From: Luzula sylvatica
Taxonomy: Eukaryota; Streptophyta; Magnoliopsida; Poales; Juncaceae
Reading direction: 5' to 3'
Length of the DNA stretch: 64,000 nucleotides
NCBI GenBank assembly: GCA_946800325.1
Contig: OX326959.1
Coordinates: forward strand, 31,100,527 to 31,164,526
A model generated the notes under the pieces. That model made no database searches. It was not told the DNA's origin and saw nothing but the letters and a program-made list of their open reading frames with translations. The position numbers and the translations under genes are program-made. Below are positions 12,340-24,565 of this stretch, piece by piece. Positions within the stretch are counted from its first letter, which is position 1. Each line of letters begins with the position of its first letter.

Positions 12340-14590
12340 AGGAAGGGAGGGGTACAATTGTAAATTTCTATTTTGTCTGTTAAGTTTAACAAATTCCGTT
12401 AATGAAGTATAAATTTGATAGAGATTGTGTTTTGGAGGGATAAATGTGTTATTAGTAGTTTTGCAGGATAAATATGTTATTTGAGTGTTAGAGAGGGATA
12501 CACTAGTAATTGTCCTCAGAAAAAAAAAAATTTAACCATAAATCAAAGAGTACTATCCCTGTTAAAAAAAATAGGAAAATAATGTCAAAATATTTTGAAA
12601 ATATGTCATTTGTCATGAATAAATTTTGTTATGTTTTGAAATGGATTGCAGTCAAAAAAACTGGTGATGGAATAATGTCAAGCCTAATTTTTCGGATCTC
12701 AGGAGAAAATGGATGTATGATTAATCGTGTATTTGTTATTTAATATATAGTCGTAAAATTTGCTTATTTAAAAAAGAATTATGAAGTTTAGAAAAAATAT
12801 TAATTTAATTTCTGTAAAAAATTTGGAAATATGTATTATTACGGATGAACTTAAATGATTGCATGTTTCATAAACAAATAATTATAATATTTGGAAAAGA
12901 AAAAAAAATATAACATGTAATTCGCAGTTATGATAGATGGTTATTTTTTTTTTCCTTTTTTTCTAAATATTTTCACCATTTTCTCCTGAGTGGCTGAGGG
13001 TTAGTAATTAATGTCCAATTAAGAAGATTTCAAATATAGAAAGGATAATTAGAAACAAAATAAAGAAACAAAATATATTTTGAATTAGTTGTTAATTGGA
13101 TACTAGGAACATTCAGATAGTTAGTGTGAATTTTGAAAATTTGAATTGTTAATTTGAGTTAATTAAGTTTCCTAAATTTTTGTTAAGAATATGGAATGAA
13201 TTAATTTTAGTTAATAAATTAACATATATGACAAACTATGGTCAATTAAGTATTAAAAAGTTACTTAATTATAATGGGTAATATAATAGTTAACATTAAT
13301 TTAATTTTCTAAAATTATGAATTAATTGGTAATTAAGTATAAATTATGTTACTTAAAAAATGTTATTGTTAATTGGCGGTTTGTAATTGACTGTTAATTA
13401 CATTATGATGTGGTGTTAATTCAAAGTTTCTTTAATTCAGTGAGCAATTTGGGTGTACAAATGGGTACACGAATTAATACCATGCTGCTGATTCAATCAG
13501 CAAACTCTGGGAGAATCTCAGGGCCATGGTATAATTTCCCATTCGATAATGATGCAAGAGCCAAGAGCTTTCTTTGCAATTTTAAAAATAATTACGAGGT
13601 GTTTTGTCAATTTCCAAAAGAATAATTAGGTAACCAAACAATTAAATGAATAGTAAACTAAATTATCCGAATCAATACGCATAACTGGAAAAAGATTAAA
13701 GAAGATTCAATTAGAAGAGAAAACTCATGCAACCAATTTATATCTTTCTTATCCGATAACGGAGACCAGTAATAATATTGTTTAATTTAATAATTATATT
13801 CTTTTAAAATAAATAGTGAAAAAAGTAAACATTGGATTTTATTACGAATATATGTCGCATTTGGAGAGTTCAAGTGTCATCTCTAAAATTGATTGCAACG
13901 TAAAAACTATTTTTTAAATTATAACAAAAATATTTTTGATTAATAAGATCGTGTAAAATTTGATATTTTCTAGTGTTTAATTATAATTTTGACTCTGAAG
14001 TTTCTATTTATTTCCTTCGACAATGAAAAATAATATTTTTCAAATTATAGCATAAATGAATTTTAGTAATAATATTGGAAAAAAAATATAGCTCGATATT
14101 TTTTCGTATTTAAATATTATTTTGACTCTTTTATTTCAATTCATTTTCCTAGACAATAATTTTTTTTTCAAGTTATATCTAAAGTGATTTTGATTAATAA
14201 GATTGTCAAAAAATATATTAGGGTTTAATTATAGTTTTTACTATTTTAGCGACTATTTATTTCCTTCGGTCAATAAAAAAAAATTCTCAAATTATAGCAA
14301 AAATAATTTTGATTAGTAAGTTTCTGAGAAATATAAATTGAAATTTTTTTAGGATTTAATTATATTTTTTACATCTTAGGTTCTATTTGATTTTATGGAA
14401 ATAAAAAAAATTATTTTCTAAATTATAACACAAATAATTTTGATTAATAAGATTTTTGAAAAAAAATATTGTGTATATTATGGAAAAAAAATATTGTGGA
14501 TAACACAAATAAATTATAACGCATTGATCAAGTGTGTATTTCTTGGTGTCCTCAAACATTTCCTATTTTAAATCACTGAAATATTAAAAA
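12340..14590. other. AT-rich intergenic DNA, no gene seen
   Basis: No gene or RNA is recognised. At 13520-13542 the motif GGGCCATGGTATAATTTCCC is the inverse of the GGGAAATTATACCATG motif that opens the foldback element at about 25207, so a related MITE end may lie here. From 13860 to 14500 the phrase ATAATTTTGATTAATAAGAT recurs at irregular intervals, which suggests an old, decayed tandem repeat. Confidence 0.45.
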
Positions 14591-14599
14591 ATGAGATAA

Positions 14600-15120
14600 T
14601 GTTGAAGCTGGGGTTCGAACCCGGGCATGCATTGTGGAGAGCAAGAGCTACTACCATGTTATACTATAATAGTATATGTTTTTAGATATACTTTTAACGT
14701 TTTGTATGTAAATATGATGCACCGAATCATTGAAAAATAAAATCATGCTAATATTGAGGTTCGAACCCGGGTCTGCAGGACGAAGAGCAACATGTCCTAC
14801 CATGTGCGCTATCAATGTTATTTGTTCATGTTTATACTTTTAGTATTTTGTATATGGAAGACATTCAAGAAACTTCGAAAATAAAATTACGCCAACTCTG
14901 GGGATCGAACCCGGGTCAGCAGGGCCGAGAGCAAATGGTCACACCAACTGCGCTACCAATGTTATTTGTACATGTTTATGTTTTTAACGTTTTGTATCTA
15001 ATAGACACGTGTCAAATTTCGGCTAAACTTCGAAAACAAAATTACGCCCACCCTGGGGTTCGAACCCAGGTCTGCAAGGTCGAGAGCAAATGGCCATACC
15101 AACTGCGCTACCAATGTTAT
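14600..15120 (-). repeat. Four tandem tRNA-derived units with pol III box motifs
   Basis: B-box-like GGTTCGAAC motifs (one is GGATCGAAC) recur at 14612, 14758, 14902 and 15057, a spacing of 144-155 bp. On the minus strand the units downstream of 14758 also have an A-box-like TAGCGCAGTTGGT (14943-14955 and 15098-15110; a variant at 14799-14811). These sit 30-40 nt upstream of the B box, as in tRNA genes. In the last unit the T-arm pairs well (CTGGG, TTCGAAC, CCCAG). The acceptor arm does not pair, so these are not functional tRNAs. Units are joined by a shared linker containing TTATTTGTnCATGTTTAT. A SINE head or tRNA pseudogene amplified in tandem is the best reading. Confidence 0.75.
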
Positions 15121-15218
15121 TTGTCCATGTTTATGCTTTTAAAGATTTGTATCTAAAGGACACGTGTCAAAATTTGGCTCAACTCATTAAACTTTAATAT
15201 ATAGTATTAATAAGATAA

Positions 15219-15330
15219 GATTGGACGGATTAATCGCGTACGTCATTTGATGAGAGATAAAAGTAAGATTGGACGGATTAATCGCGTACGTCATTTGATG
15301 AGAGATAAAAGTAAGATTGGACGGATTAAT
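15219..15330. repeat. 48-bp tandem repeat, about 2.3 copies
   Basis: GATTGGACGGATTAAT starts at 15219, 15267 and 15315, exactly 48 bp apart. The first two units are nearly identical (CGCGTACGTCATTTGATGAG inside), and the third diverges after the first 16 bases. Confidence 0.9.
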
Positions 15331-15377
15331 AAATGACGAGGCAGCCTGAGAATTTAGAAAATTACTTGTAAATTGTA

Positions 15378-16274
15378 GGGAAATTTTCAAAAAAACCCCT
15401 ATCTTTTTTGGATATTCTAGAAAACCCCTTATATTTTTGGAAACTCCAAAAAAAACCCTCTACGAAATTTTTATTTTCAAATACCCCCTATAGGGGTTAA
15501 AACTAATCATGGATGTGTTAAAAAAAATATTGACCAAAATACCCTTCTATTTTCATATGTATATTTTTGTTATTTTTTCATTACTTTTATTTAGTTCTAA
15601 AAAAATTCATAAATATTTTTTAACATATAATGATTTCACAAAAATAAAATTATTAAATGTTGTGTTTGTATAATTTTAATATTTCATTTATTATTCATGA
15701 AAAACAAACATCAGATAATTATAAAATAAACACCTTGAAAATATACTGAAAGAAAAATATTTCTTTAAACATATATTTTAATTTTATTTTCATTCTTCTT
15801 TTATGTATGCTTTTAATAAATTCATGATATTTTAATTTTTAAATATTTGCAAGGTGTTATTTTTATATTGTTGTTCATCTTATTATTATTTTATGTTATT
15901 TTTTCAATAAAAAGTTATGAAAGTCAAATATATGTAATGTATGAAAGATTAAAATTATATAAATATAGCATATGACAATTATTTTTTAAAAATTATTATA
16001 AGCAAAAAAAAAATTAGAACTTTTTTAAAATTAATACAAATAACAAAAACATTATTTTAATTACTAAATATGTAAAATGAAGGGTATTTTGGTCATAAAA
16101 AAAATATTTTTAACACCATCCATAGTTAATTTTAACCCCATAGGGGGGGGGGGGGGGGGGGGGGGGGGTATTTGAAAATAAAAGTTTGGTAGAGGGTTTT
16201 TTTTGGAGTTTCCAAAAAGATAGGGGGTTTTTTAGAATATCCAAAAAAGATAGGGGGGTTTTTGAAAATTTCCC
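15378..16274. mobile_element. Non-autonomous Mutator-like element with perfect 9-bp target duplication
   Basis: The left end (GGGAAATTTTCAAAAAAACC) and the right end (the inverse, ending GAAAATTTCCC) form terminal inverted repeats of roughly 120-140 bp; the arms include GATATTCTAGAAAACCCC and its counterpart. The element is flanked by the 9-bp direct repeat TAAATTGTA at 15369-15377 and 16275-16283, the duplication length typical of Mutator-like elements. It is 897 bp long with an AT-rich interior and no transposase. The right arm contains a run of 26 G where the left arm has only five C. A shorter relative lies at 25736-26056. Confidence 0.88.
16143..16168 (+). repeat. G26 homopolymer
   Basis: Twenty-six consecutive G sit inside the right terminal repeat of the Mutator-like element. 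The matching left-arm position (about 15484) has only CCCCC. This is either true homopolymer expansion or a sequencing/assembly artefact. Confidence 0.9.
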
Positions 16275-16488
16275 TAAATTGTATTAGGAAAATGTTGGAC
16301 ATACGGTATTAATCACATACCCCATCCCACCTCGAGGAGACTTGATGGCGTGGATACAATTTAATTTTAACATATTAATATATTGTTTAACATCTTAATT
16401 GGATATTCAATCATGTATTTATGTGTTAATTTTTAAGGTAATAAATCATATTCACGTCATCAAGATCTTGAGGGGAGAGAACTAGGGA

Positions 16489-16773
16489 TAGGGGTGTCAA
16501 TGAGGCGGATATTGTCCAAACCGACCCGAACCATATCCGAAGAAATTTCCGGATCGGAAAAAAATATCCTAATCCGGATCCGGAACCGTATCCGTTTTTA
16601 TGGGTACGGATCCGGATCTAGGAGCTGATTTTTTGATGGATCCGAATTCTATCCAGATCCGAATAAAATTTGTAAACGGATAACCATTTTGTCGAAATTA
16701 CGATCAAAATCATAGTAATATCTAATAGACAATAACTATATTTTAATTCATAATAATACTTAATAATCAATAA

Positions 16774-16826
<53 letters not shown>

Positions 16827-17061
16827 CTAAAATTACAAAATAAGCAAGACTTGAATTCTAAAAATATTATTATATTATTATATCATAGTATCCGTTTTAA
16901 TATCCGTATCCGACAATATCCGAACCGTATCCGTATTCGTTTAATATTCGGACCGTATCCGGATCCGGGTAATATCGTATCCGGATCCATATCCGAAAAA
17001 ATATGGATATGGATATGGTATGACCACCATCTGAACCGTATCCGAACCGTTGACACCCCTA
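16489..17061. mobile_element. DNA transposon remnant with 12-bp terminal inverted repeats and CCGTATCC subterminal repeats
   Basis: TAGGGGTGTCAA at 16489-16500 is exactly inverted at 17050-17061. This terminus resembles TAGGG-type hAT ends. Between them both flanks are dense in short repeats built on ATCCGGATCCGAACCGTATCC, in opposite senses on the two sides, with a (TA)n core at 16776-16822. No 8-bp target duplication is visible (ACTAGGGA against GATGTACA), so the hAT assignment is tentative. Confidence 0.6.
16776..16822. repeat. (TA)n microsatellite
   Basis: About 23 TA units in the centre of the transposon remnant. Confidence 0.9.
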
Positions 17062-17132
17062 GATGTACATCACTACGATGTATTAATCTAATTAATTCAA
17101 GGAGCATTTCTTCATGTGACCCTTTTTGGTAA

Positions 17133-17350
17133 CCATATTCAAAAAATAATTAGTACATGTTATCTAATTAGTATATTTAATTAAAATGATAATTAGTACA
17201 TGTTATCTATTAACTTAATACATAATTAATATTTATTCGAATTTATAAATTCGAATAACTTTTAAGGAATATTTAATGATATGTTCTAATTATCATGTTA
17301 ATTAAATGTAATAGTACAAATATAAAAAATACGGCAGATACATTTTCTAG
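17133..17350 (+). mobile_element. MITE family A, copy 3 (partial)
   Basis: It follows the same block order as the right half of copy 2 (10440-10637): AGTATATTTAATTAAAAT, CTTAATACATAATTAATATT, GAATATTTAATGATAT and the end ACGGCAGATACATTTT. A duplicated AATTAGTACATGTTATCT near its left edge replaces the missing arm. It ends about 20 bp before the Mutator-like element at 17370. Confidence 0.55.
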
Positions 17351-17369
17351 TACAATATATATATATATA

Positions 17370-17717
17370 GAGAGTGGGCTATGGTGCTTTTAAAAGCACC
17401 AAGAGGTCGATGCTTACACTTTTTTTAACCCTATGATATGCTTTGAGATTAGTGCCTAGATAATTAAATTTACACAGTAACAAACGATTCCGTTTGGTGT
17501 TTTGCCATTTGCTTCTTCTCTCTCGTTTGTAAATCCTTCACCTTCCTCTTTTACTCACACTTCTCTTAAAGCTATTCTCTCAAGGGATTTAGATGCTCCG
17601 CTTCCTAGAAATTATTTTACATCTCCTCTCCCATGGGATGGACCTCTCTGTGGTCGTGAAATTCTCCACTGAATTCAGTTCGACTTATAGCCGGGGTTTT
17701 CTCTCTTTGGCAATCGA

Positions 17718-17798
<81 letters not shown>

Positions 17799-18712
17799 AC
17801 TTATTCTTCAGTTTGTATGTGGCATTGGTTGCTAAGATCGAAACTAATCATTAGCTAATGTTATTACTCCCTCTCCCACAGTTCGACTTATAACTGAGAT
17901 TGTCTCTGTAATGCCATAGAGACCCTGTCTCTTAGTTTGACTTTGTCTCTAAGCTTAATTGAGAAGTCTTATGAAATCAAAATGTGGCCAACTAGTACTG
18001 ATTGACTACTTGCAAGGAGTTATGATGATCGAGTTTTCATTTGTTTTATGCATTATGTTTGATGACTAATTTGAGAAGTGTGATCGAATTAATCATCCAA
18101 TTTACTTTCGCACAATTTGATAAAAACATACACCGATGAAGAGGCAAAATAGCAAGTGAATTTGATAAATCATCTTAAAAGTCTATTTTTCGTTTGTTGG
18201 GTAGTAGCAGAACCCCAATCTCAATTTTTGGCAAAGGGTTTACTGGAATTGGAGATAATTTATGGTGGAGGAAGGGATGTCACCAGCGAAAAATCCAGAG
18301 TCAACTGGAGAACGAAGGCAACTCGTTCAAGAAAGAGGGACAATGAGAGATGGAGAAAGAAAGAGTGTCGATTGCATGTGAGTGACAATATCAGTTGTTC
18401 TGTCCAGTCAAAAATTTCGCTACTAGAGAGCTTCATCCCACGAGAATAACACCTCTCTCTCTGCACCTCTGTTAACATGGTTCGAGAACCCACCATCACT
18501 TGAAGAGAGGGAGAGAGAACAGAGTTTGTAAGGGGTATAACAGAGAAAGACAAAAAGATTAACAAACGAGGAGAGACAAAAACTAACGGAATAACACCAA
18601 ACGGAATTACTACCGTGTAAATTTAATATTTTCACGCTAATCTCAAAGCAGATCGGAAGGTTTAAAAAGTAAAAGCATCAATCTTTTGGTGCTTTCAAAA
18701 GACCATAGCCCA

Positions 18713-18716
<4 letters not shown>
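17370..18716. mobile_element. Mutator-like element with long terminal inverted repeats
   Basis: The left arm starts GAGAGTGGGCTATGGTGC and the right arm, read on the other strand, GAGATGGGCTATGGTC. Both continue through AAAGCACCAA, GATGCTT, TTTGAGATTAG, AAATTTACAC and CCGTTTGGTGTT, so the arms are at least 130 bp. Flanks are ATATATATA on both sides, compatible with a 9-bp duplication but not informative because the sequence is simple. The interior has a long (CT)n tract and no transposase. Frames at 18156-18449 (+) and 18260-18565 (-) overlap each other and show no domain. Confidence 0.75.
17721..17795. repeat. (CT)n microsatellite
   Basis: About 37 CT units with one CC interruption near 17759. 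It explains the Ser-Leu run in the frame over it. Confidence 0.95.

Positions 18717-18757
<41 letters not shown>
18717..18757. repeat. (AT)n microsatellite
   Basis: About 20 AT units immediately right of the Mutator-like element. The left flank of that element is also (AT)n, so it probably inserted into a TA repeat. Confidence 0.9.
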
Positions 18758-18759
<2 letters not shown>

Positions 18760-21700
18760 AATCTCCATCTCGTACCACGGTACCAGCCATGGTCATTTTC
18801 TCAGAAGATAAAGCAGCCAGCACCTCTAATTAGAGTTGTGGTGAATAAATTTTATTTATAGAGTAATATTATTTCTTTCATTTTCTCCATTAAATATAAT
18901 TGCATAAGATTTTGATTTCAGTCTTATTTTATTAATTTTAGGCAAAGTCTATCTAAAAAGTATGTAAGCAAATCAAGATTCAGAGATGAGGGGAGAGAAA
19001 TGAAGATGTGATCAAATGCATAATGGACAAATGGGACTCAAAAGAGACTGAATAAAATGTAAACGTAGACAAGAAAACAACAAAAAAGTGTGATATTAAC
19101 AATTGATGAATTTGTGACCTAGATAGAAATCATATATTGATATATACCTCTTATTAGTTTTAATGTCTTTCTCTCATGAATTAGGGCATCATAAGGATCT
19201 CACGTATATTTGTTTCAATTTTTGTTAATTGTTTTGTTTCTTGACTAAGATATATTATTATTTACTAGTACTAAAGTATAATCATATATTGTTAATTCAT
19301 CATGTTAAATAATATTTTCTTATATAGTGGATGTTTTGGTCAAATATGGAGGGCGAAGTAAATGATCTCGTTCACAAATTACATACAAACATTTATTTAT
19401 CTCCCAAAATCATTAAATACAATGAAACTACGTATAAAGATTTATTACTCTTTGTCAATCAGAATTAACCCTAGTTTAGAGAGGAGATTTGGCAGGAGAT
19501 CGTTGAGATTCCACCGCTTCAAATTTATCTCACGCTTGGTGAGAAGAGACATTTTGCTTGGCGTTTTTACTTCCATAGCATAGAAATCGAATTGAGTTGA
19601 CTTTGATAATAATTGAAGTTTACAATTAAAAAAAAAGATAACAATTGAAGTTTAGAAGGATAAATTTGATATTAATATTTTTTTGGGACATATTTGATAT
19701 TTTGAGGTTTTATAAAGATATATCAGAAATTATACCTATTTGATATTTCAAGCTTTTTTTCACAAAAAGATTGTTCTTGAGAATTTCTTTTTCTCAAAAA
19801 CTTCTTTTAGTCTATAATAGTTTGTTTAAATATTCTGATTCTATAAATAATTGATGATATTAGAGGGAAAAATATGACAACTAACCAACCATTATAAAAT
19901 AAAAATAAAAATAATCACCTAAGAGAGATGCATTTAACAAGAAATCGCCTAACAAACATTTTAAGTACTTGAAAAATCATAATGTCTCTGCGGGATATAT
20001 GTGGGGTATATTAATCTGGTAATTCCACATTAAATCAACATTTAAAAGTTAGTTTTTATAAATTAATATAATAATATTTATGATCAAGCTTTTGTTATCT
20101 ATATGTTGTTTTGATTTTGAGAATATGTAAAATTAGCATTCTACTGTACCTATAAGTTTTCCGTGAAAATGTTTATAATATAAAATATTAAACAAGATGC
20201 ATCAAGAATGGATATGAACTCGTGAATTTATGTATAATTAAAAAATGTATTTCTAAACATTCCATGATTAAATAAATTTATTATCATTCTATCATGTATT
20301 TTAATAAATTCGTTATAAACTAAAAATATTATTATACTAAATTAATATTTTGTTCAAAATTTCAAATCAAAATAAATCAGTTAATAGTATGACCCCAATA
20401 ATATTATTTTATAATTGTTTTTCGGTAAATATCTTGGTATAATGCACAACAAACACGGTACAATATTATTTTTACGATTTATAAATTCACGCATTATTTG
20501 GATAATTAACTATTAATTGATGATACAAAGGATGTTGAGGGAAAATGAGGGGGAATTTTACTATACCATAAAGTAAAATTCTCTTCATTTGTAAGTATTA
20601 ATTTGAACAGTGAGAAATAGTGATGTGGTTTGATCTCAATTTATAATTGTTTGTTACAATTTGAAAAAATTATATTTTGTGTAGTAATTTATGTGTGAAT
20701 TATTCTATACTATGTTTTAAACATCCTTAAATGATCTTATTTAAAAAAAAAAAATCCTCAGAAGATCATATCATCCTACGTTAATGACATGAACTGTTAT
20801 TATTGTTTATGTTCTCGTTAGATTAAGTTTATTCAATTGTTCATCATTTTGCATAAGATTACATGATTAAACGTGAATACAGTTAATGACAAATTTATAT
20901 ATTAAATACAAATAACTTAATATGTAATATAATAAAACATACAACATATATTAGTATTATTCTTAAATTTAATATTAAAAATCCAACAAATGTATTCATT
21001 TTAATTTTCTTTTTAGTTTGACATCTATATTATCATAATTCGTACATATAATTTTCATAATATGAGAAAATATAATGCGAAAAATACATATTTACATAAT
21101 AAAATTTTAAGCATTTTATTTACATAACAAAGTTGTAAGTACTATTATTTATTTTTAAAGAATTTATTACTATAAAAATATCTTATAATACTAAGTATAT
21201 TATATTTGTGTTTTTAACCAAACAAATTTAACATTACAAATTTCAAGAACTCATGTAATTACAAAAAAAGTTTATCCCTCTAAATAACTTCCTAAACTTA
21301 TAAACAAATATTAAATAGTATATGTAAAAAAATGTAAATTAAAAAAATCATATGGTATAAAATAATTTGTATTCTAAACTAAATTTTCATATCATTTATT
21401 GAATCATTTTCACTATTAAGTTTGATATTATTTATAATTTTCATTGCATTCTGAATCATTTTATGAAATATTGTGAACAACGATATAATATTCGTTGTTA
21501 TGATTTTTCATAAAATTGTATTATATTTCATATATTATTATATACAGACAATAATATATGTGTTATTATTTGATAAAAAAATAATTTATTTTTGTTATTA
21601 TAATGTCTAATAATTGTAAAATATATGAATAATCATAGATGATGTTATCAGTATTACTATATAATATGCAATTTATAATATAGGAAAAAATAAATTAACA

Positions 21701-22030
21701 TGTTTGTCACGTAACGCGAGTATTCTCATATTTATTATTAAGGATTAAATGCATTTTTCGTTAACTCAGCTATAAATGAAATATTATATTTGTTTCAGTT
21801 TTTTAACACACGTAGGTGCTTAGTAAACTAATTAACAGGAACTATGTTAAGGCCACTTAATTTCATAATTATTCAACCGTTAAAGCCCAAAAACAAGGAT
21901 ATAATATATTCTTCGAAAGTAGAATAATTAGAGTTGTATGACATAATCTTGTCCAGACTAAATTTTCACAAGTAACAGGCATTTTTTTTTTTTTTGCTAA
22001 ATCTGGACCCGAACAATTAGGATTGTAACT
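18760..22030. other. AT-rich intergenic DNA, no gene seen
   Basis: No recognisable gene, RNA or complete transposon. The short frame at 19362-19583 lacks any domain. Confidence 0.55.
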
Positions 22031-22032
22031 TT

Positions 22033-22680
22033 AGCTCGTGGCTCGTGGCTCGCTCGAGCTCGACTCGATAATAGTTTGAGAATAGCTCGCTCGATATTAA
22101 CTCGCAATTAAACGAGCCGAGCCGGACTAGCTTGAATGCTTATTGAGCCGAGCTTGAGCCAGACTTAGCTCGTTTGTATTATGCTCGAAAAGAATTTGTG
22201 CTCGATTTAAAAAATTAAATATTTTTATCGTAATTAATTCATATTATATATATTATTATTATTAGAAAATTGTATAAAGAAGAATTTTATTTCCTTAATA
22301 ATTCCAAGTCAGGTCACAACTTATGTCCTAAATTTTTTTAACTAAGTGAGACAAATTAATATTTCCAAGTCCAAATTCTATTTTTCGTGTTTTGTGTTGC
22401 ATGTTTGATTTATTATTGTTATGTTTTAATATATTTTGATATTTAGAATATTTTTTGTTTATTCGCAATTGTTATAATTTTTTAAATTAAAATTCAAATT
22501 GTTTTTTTAATTAAGCTAGTGTTGAGTCGAACCTAGCTAGCTCGAATTAGAACGAGCCGAGCTTAAGCTTGATTTTTTAGATCGAGCAATAATTTTAAAC
22601 GAACCGAACTAGCTCGAGTAAGTTCTAAGTCGAGCTTGAGCTTGACACAACTCGCTCGAGCTCGGTTCGTTTGCAGGCCT
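22033..22680. repeat. GCTCGAGCTCG-rich dispersed element
   Basis: Two blocks (22033-22200 and 22515-22680) consist of variants of AGCTCGCTCGAGCTCG and GAGCCGAGC in opposite senses, around an AT-rich core. The arrangement (inverted subterminal short repeats, AT-rich centre) is the same as at 16489-17061, with a different unit. It is probably a non-autonomous DNA transposon; exact ends and a target duplication were not found. Confidence 0.5.
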
Positions 22681-23012
22681 ACGAACAATACAGATATCCG
22701 TTATTATTTATTAAATGAAATCCCGGATTATAAGGAATGCACATACTTCAATTCATAACAGGCGTTTTTCCTATCCGTTATGTCTTATTAGTTATTAGAC
22801 TAACATTGAATTAAAAAAAGAAAATATATCATGTCTAGTCTTATTAGACTTAACATCAACATTCCAATTCCAATACATCATAATTAGCTGTCATTTCCAA
22901 ATTAAGTAGGTAAGAGTGAAAACTGTAATCAATCTTTTTCTTTTGTTCATTGAATATCCGGTTTATTACCAAAGTACCCTCGCACGATTGTATGGGCTCG
23001 TACTGAATTCAC
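22681..23012. other. Intergenic, no gene seen
   Basis: AT-rich; nothing recognised. Confidence 0.5.
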
Positions 23013-23022
23013 ATAAAAAAAA

Positions 23023-24555
23023 GAGCATTTCTGCCTTTAGCCTTGTATGTAATAGAAATTAAAAAAAAGACCCATTTTTGGATAATTTTCCAAAATTGAC
23101 CTAGACCGAGTTTTAAAAACCCGGTATTACTGTTTCAAAAATTAGTTGTATTAATTAAGTTAAGAACATTTAGTTAGCACAGAAATTTAAATAATAACCG
23201 GATTTTATAAATCCGGCGAAGAATCTTCAATATTTGCAGCCATTTCAAAGTTTTTATTCATTTGGGCTTTCAACATAAAATAATTACTTAATTTGCCATG
23301 AGATTTTGCTGTATTATTAGGTAAAAAACGAGGGGTACAATGTTCTTGAGATAATTGGCTATTTTTTATATATAACCTTCCTTCTATTTTAATTTGTAAA
23401 TAAAACATTCATACAAATTTATTTGCACTTTAATTCCCTCTTAAAATTGCAAAAATAACATGGTCTCAAATGAATTTGCACTTTAGTATTGACATTTATT
23501 TGATACATTATAAACACTTCGTATAATATGTCCAATCATAGAATTTCAATTTCATATGAAATCACATAATCTGTTTATCAATTTTTTATATAACTTATTT
23601 TTTTATTTATTACTACATTCAAGAAAATAAATAAAATACAGTCCACATTTTTTAGGAAAATATATATAATAGAATTATCTATTAAAGACATACTTTTTTG
23701 CAAAACTAAGATTTTTTGAAAAATTAAAAAGAGTTTGTGAGAATTATATGCACGGATGTTCTAATTGCAAATTAAAATTGAAGAAAGGTTATATATAAAA
23801 GGAAAATTTTGGTCCAGAGACCATCTAACTTGTTATTACGCAAAATAGATCAATGAGTTCGTTAATTTGAAAAATAACACTCTCGACATTCCTAATTTAA
23901 AAAATAGATCAATGAATTTGCTAATTTGAAAAATGAGTTTGCTAATTTGAAATGTCGAAAGTTTGTCAAATTTTATTTTCCCGTTACTTCATCCCAAATT
24001 GTACCATTATATGTATTCATTATTTATATAATTGAAATAAATAAATAATATAAATATATATTCTATTTTATTATTAAATTTTAGAATATAGAAAATCATA
24101 TTTTCTTTGAAATAAACGGGGACCCAACAAAAAGTTAGGAATAGAAACTTTGCAATGGCAAATTAAGTAGCCAATTATATGAATAGAAGGAAGAAGGAAG
24201 GTTATATATGAAAAGTAGTCAATTATTTCAACAACATTGTACCCCTCGTTTTCACCTAATAATACATCAAAATCTTGTGGCAAATTAAGTAATTATTTTA
24301 TGCTGAAAGCCCAAATGAATAGAAACTTTGAAATGGCAGCAAAAATATTGAAGATTCTTCGCCGGGTTTATAAAACCCGGTTATTATTTAAATTTCTGTG
24401 CTAAATAAATGTTCTTAACTTAATTAATACAATTGACTTTTGATACAGTAATATCGGGTTTTTAAAACTCGGTCTAGGTCAATTTTGGAATATTATCGAA
24501 AAATGGTTTTTTTTTTTAATTCTCTCACATACAAGGCTAGAGGCAGAAATGCTCC
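23023..24555. mobile_element. Element with about 370-bp terminal inverted repeats, Mutator-like
   Basis: The left arm (23023-23400) opens GAGCATTTCTGCCTTTAGCC, and the right arm (about 24190-24555) is its inverse, ending GGCAGAAATGCTCC. Conserved internal landmarks in both arms include a CCGG..TATAAA..CCGG palindrome, GCCATTTCAAAGTTT, AATTACTTAATTTGCC, AACGAGGGGTACAATGTT and ATATAACCTTCCTTC. The flanks are A-rich with TAAAAAAAA on both sides (23014-23022 and 24556-24564). This would fit a 9-bp duplication but is low complexity. The centre is AT-rich. The two short minus-strand frames inside are shadows of the arms. Long arms without transposase suggest a non-autonomous Mutator-like or foldback element. 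Confidence 0.75.
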
Positions 24556-24565
24556 TAAAAAAAAA

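Noticed and set aside
14600..15120. Functional tRNA genes
   Set aside because: Box motifs are present but the acceptor stem does not pair and no consistent anticodon arm could be drawn.
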